Assembly (NCBI RefSeq): GCF_020740795.1
Contig: NC_067299.1
Location: 10,985,333-11,049,332 of the forward strand
Source of the DNA: Apus apus
Lineage: Eukaryota > Chordata > Aves > Apodiformes > Apodidae
Reading direction: 5' to 3'
Length of the DNA: 64,000 bases
The position numbers were made by a program, and so were the translations under genes. The notes below the pieces were generated by a model. The model made no database searches. It was not told where the DNA came from and worked only from the letters and a program-made list of their open reading frames with translations. Below are positions 60,647 through 64,000 of the stretch, piece after piece (the stretch's first letter is position 1; every line of letters starts with the position of its first letter).

Positions 60647-61270
60647 ACTGCTCGGACACTGCTGGGGTGGAAGAAGGTGTGATGGTCCCTGCACTGAGCC
60701 TCCCGCGGGCGGCACAGGTGGTTCCCTGCTGGGACAGGGATCGTGGCTCTTGAAGGTGGGAACTGGCTCCAGTGCTGCCCAGCTGCCCAGCTTCCTGCCC
60801 TCTTCTCTTGGTGAAGGTAGAGTGGCAGGCAGTGCTCCGGCCACTTGGTGTGTGCAATGCCATTTTTTTCCTTCCTGAGAGTGCAGGGAGCTCCATGGGG
60901 AGCTCCAGGAGAGCCAGAACATTCTATCCAGCCTCCTCACTAAACAGTCAATGAATCCCAAGTGTTGCTGCTCTCCTGTGTCCTCAGTGCAGGGGAGTAT
61001 TGAGGTGGGAATATAGCACCTTGCCAGCTTCTCCTCTGCCTGAAGGCAGGGAGTCAGGCACTATGAAGGTGTGTGTCCCCTAAGGGCAGGTCTTCCTCCT
61101 GGCAGAACTGTTATTCCTGTGGCAGTTGCTCCAGTGGGTGCTTCACCACAGGCCCCCCAGGTGTTTTAGTGCTCCCAGGGTGCTGGGGTTGTCCACACCC
61201 CCAGCCCTTGCTCCCCATCACTTCCTCCCTTCCCCTGGAACAGAGAGGTACCAGGCAGAGATTTACAGTT
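60647..61270. other. Downstream of BUD23, probable 3' UTR and intergenic gap
   Basis: The BUD23 3' UTR probably starts here. No AATAAA was noticed. No further gene is supported on the plus strand. Confidence 0.4.
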
Positions 61271-61277
61271 ACAAATG

Positions 61278-62300
61278 TTTATTCTACATAAAAATTCCAC
61301 AAAATGGGAAGCTGTTTTGCACCCAAAGCTTTGGGAGAAGAAAGGGAGGCTAGCAGTGGGGGAAAGGGTGAGGAGAAAAGAGGCAACATACAGTGTCATC
61401 CAGCCCAGTGAGACAGCAAGCCAGGGTCAAGATCCACATAGAAAACAAGGACACTTAGCTCACAGTACAGCAACAGTACAACTCCACAGGGGGCTTGGAA
61501 AGCCTTCAAGTACATGAATTACAAAAAAAAAAAAAAAAAAAAACAACCAACCAAACCAAAACCAAACCAAACCCAAACCCAAAACAATCCCCAGTTCGAG
61601 TGCAAGCTGTGCGTGCCCCACGCTGCTCGGGGAATACTGCATGGCCACGCTCCCGGCGCTGGGAGGGCAGGTGGCACCTGGAGCAGAGGTGGTGGAACCC
61701 AAAGGACAAGTGGTCTGAGGTCTAGGGAAGGGAGGGGGCTGGGGCTGGAAAGAAAAAAGTGACATGGCTCCCCAAAGCACAACCACACTGTTGGTGATTT
61801 GGTCTGTACATGCAACGACAGCTAGGGAAAAAAACTGAACGGGGCTTCCCATAGTGCAGGGGTAATTATTGCACCAAAACACCCTCCCCTCAGAGGACAG
61901 CATGAGCCTGCCTGTGGGGCACCAATGGTCGCCTGCTCCTCCCTCTCCCCAGCCTCTCCCCACGACCCTCAGGACACCAGCTGAGGTCCCACAGCTCCCT
62001 ACCCAGCTCCTGCTGGCAGTGGTGGGACCAACAAGCAAGGAGCAAGTGCCAGAATCGACACCCCCCCCCGGTGCTGTTCTTGGCCTCATGCTTTGAGGGG
62101 GGGGGTGGGCCACAGCCCTGGTGTCCTGTGAGTGTCTGCCACGAGAGCTGCTGCTTGGGAGAAGAAATTAAAACAGGTCACCTTGTGCTAGCAGTGGGCC
62201 TGGCTGCAGGGGGGCTGAGGAGCTGCTGTGCCTACCCACGTTATTGCTTCCCAGGGGAGGGTCCCAGGACAGAGCAGAGTGCAGGCTGTGGTGGCAGGAG
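61278..62300 (-). other. 3' UTR of a minus-strand gene, probably STX1A
   Basis: TTTATT at 61278-61283 is AATAAA on the minus strand and marks a 3' end that converges on BUD23. In human, STX1A lies next to BUD23 in this orientation, so this is probably its 3' UTR. No STX1A coding exon was found in the window, and the upper limit given here is arbitrary. An A-run (about 20) at 61523-61543 and CCAAACCAAA repeats follow. Confidence 0.4.
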
Positions 62301-62592
62301 CTGCACGGGGACAGGAGCAGCAGGTGCTTGAGTGTCACCTCCAGCTCCCTTTCCTGTCACCAGACATCCTGCCCAGGCCTGCCCCCTGCCCTGCAGCGGG
62401 GGCTCCAGAGCCAGCCCAGCCCTGCTGGGGGGGGGGGGGTCCCGGTGCCCCCAGCCCTTTGGCACACACAGGCTGCAGCTCACATGAGATGTGGGACTGT
62501 GAAAGAAGGGGCCTTCCAGTCCTGGAGGTTCCTATGGCTGCACCTGCTGGGGGCTTGGGCAGAGGACCAGGTTGGACACTTTCCAAGGGTGG

Positions 62593-62790
62593 CTGAACCA
62601 CAATCATTTGGGTTGGAAAAGACCTTTAAGAACACCAAGTCCCACTGTTAACCCACCACTGCCCCATGTCCCTCAGCACCACATCTACACGGCTTTTGAA
62701 ACCCTCCAGGGGTGGAGACTCCACCACTGCCCTGGGCAGCCTGAGCCAGGGCCTGACAGCCCTTTGGGGAAGAAAGCCCTGGAGTCTCCA
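62593..62790 (-). mobile_element. CR1 LINE, 3' fragment
   Basis: The reverse CR1 starts at AATCATTTGGGTTGGAAAAG and runs through CCACCACTGCCCTGGGCAGCC. Confidence 0.88.
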
Positions 62791-63619
62791 GAGGAATGTG
62801 AGGGCAGAGCCCCGCCCTCCAGCCCGAGAAAAGTGGACAGGGGCAACACAGGGCCCCTCCAAACTGCCAGCAGGCTCAGGCCACCCCACAGTGGCTGTGT
62901 CCATGTAGTGGGCCCAGCAGAGGGAACAGGGCACTTGGCTGCTCCCACAGCAGCCCACGAGCATGGGTGCCTCACTGGCTGACCCAGGGGATGAGCAGGC
63001 AGGAGGACACTGTCCCAGGAGGAGGTGGCAGGGGCAGGCACATGCCAAGAGGTGAAGAGATGGAAGGAGCAGTCAGGCAGTGCCCTGCTCCAGAGCTGGT
63101 AGGATGGAGAAGGAGGCGGAGGCAGGCTGCTGCTCCCTGCTTGGAGGAGGTGCCACACAACAAGGGGCTGCTCCTGGGACCATGACAAGAGAAAACCCAA
63201 CTGCCTCCAGGCCCCAGCCACAGGTGCCTACATGGAGAAGTGAGGCTGGAAGCCCTGCACCCAAGCAAGCAATGCCATGGGCTGCAGGAATCAGAGCCAG
63301 CCCCAAACCTCCATGGCCAGAATCCAGGCCTGGGGGTAGCAGGAGCCAGGGCCACCAAGTGCCAAGGCTGTGAACAGAAGGATGAGGCACCGGGGAAGGG
63401 CAAGTGGCCAGGGAAATGTGCTGCCCTTCAAGTACCTGTGCCCTCTTGCTCTGCCAGGCCAGCACCAGGGTGCAGCACAAGTCCCAGCGAGGCCTGTCCC
63501 TGTTCCCAAGCAACCATGATGGCCCCGAGCAGCAGCTCCTCAACCCACACTGCTCCATCAGGCACGTCCAGCCCTGGCACCCACACCAGGGCAAGGGCTG
63601 GCCAAGGGAGGGGGCAGCA
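62791..63619. other. Non-coding sequence, no gene seen
   Basis: No exon is supported. It may be intron or 3' UTR of the putative STX1A gene. Confidence 0.4.
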
Positions 63620-63895
63620 GGGAATGCTGGAATGGAGCCCCACAGCCAGGATGGAACCCCACAGCTGGGATGGAGCAGCAGGAGTGGAGCAGCAGGAGTG
63701 GAGTCCTACAGCTGGGATGGAGCAGAAGGAATGGTAGAGCAGGGATGGAGCAGCAGGAATGGTAAAGCAGGGATGGAGCAGAAGGGATGGAGCAGCAGGA
63801 ATGGAGCCCTGGAGCAGGGATGGAGAAGCAGGAATGGAACAGTAGGGATGGAGCCCCACAGCCAGGATGGAGCCCTGCAGCCAGGCATGGCCACA
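63620..63895. repeat. Minisatellite with GGATGGAGCAGCAGGAAT-type units
   Basis: About a dozen units of roughly 21 bases built from GGATGGAGCAGCAGGAATGG and GGAGCCCCACAGCC. Open frames on the minus strand are artefacts of the repeat. Confidence 0.85.
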
Positions 63896-64000
63896 GGATG
63901 GGCAGGGCTGAGGGGAGGCAGGCCCTGGCAGAGCACACCCCTGGGGAAGGGCCCTGTTAGAGAAGCAGCCCGAGGAAAAGGTGTTTGCAAGCACAGACGC

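Noticed and set aside
63428-63994. Minus-strand frames considered as STX1A coding sequence
   Set aside because: They derive from the minisatellite and show no syntaxin motif.

Overview
The window looks like a gene-dense, GC-rich segment of a bird genome, probably a microchromosome. Fragments of the avian LINE CR1 recur in both orientations with their usual 3' ends. Genes have short introns, several minisatellites are present, and there are fossil endogenous retroviruses. From about 45 to 62 kb the gene order is VPS37D (+), DNAJC30 (-), BUD23 (+), followed by a convergent minus-strand 3' end that is probably STX1A. This matches the human Williams-Beuren region (7q11.23).

Layout. 0.2-6.2 kb: nested retroviral fossils. 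4.37-4.95 kb and 15.23-15.80 kb: two nearly identical direct repeats of about 575 bp. Between them, on the minus strand, lies a CCDC81-like gene (7.3-14.2 kb). Eleven of its exons join in phase and encode two HU-like domains, a Lys/Glu-rich segment and a pentapeptide-repeat segment. 15.8-17.2 kb: repeats, a possible LTR and a CR1 tail. 17.4-21.6 kb: a nine-exon plus-strand gene that I read as SPACA6, the sperm Izumo/Ig-domain factor of gamete fusion. 22-25.5 kb: intergenic sequence with CR1 and degenerate tandem repeats. 25.5-42.4 kb: three FGL1-like genes encoding secreted fibrinogen-domain proteins (A plus, B minus, C plus). They share a minute first coding exon (ATG plus one base), a signal-peptide exon and a single large fibrinogen exon. 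B and C look intact; A carries an apparent frameshift. 44.8-48.4 kb: minisatellites, a CpG island and VPS37D. 48.4-54.2 kb: intergenic sequence with a perfect HNF1-type palindrome. 52.6-60.7 kb: DNAJC30 and BUD23, back to back over a short promoter with twin CRE sites. 61.3-64 kb: a probable STX1A 3' end and a minisatellite.

How the genes relate. BUD23 (18S rRNA methylation), DNAJC30 (mitochondria) and VPS37D (ESCRT-I) are housekeeping or cell-biological genes of the conserved block. SPACA6 is a reproductive gene and the CCDC81-like gene may be one. The fibrinogen-domain trio looks like a small local family of secreted, possibly lectin-like proteins. Exon limits were read by eye from splice signals and phase continuity. 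Reconstructed lengths are SPACA6 359 aa, FGL1-like B 253 aa, FGL1-like C 284 aa, VPS37D 260 aa, DNAJC30 204 aa and BUD23 282 aa. No tRNA, rRNA or CRISPR was seen.
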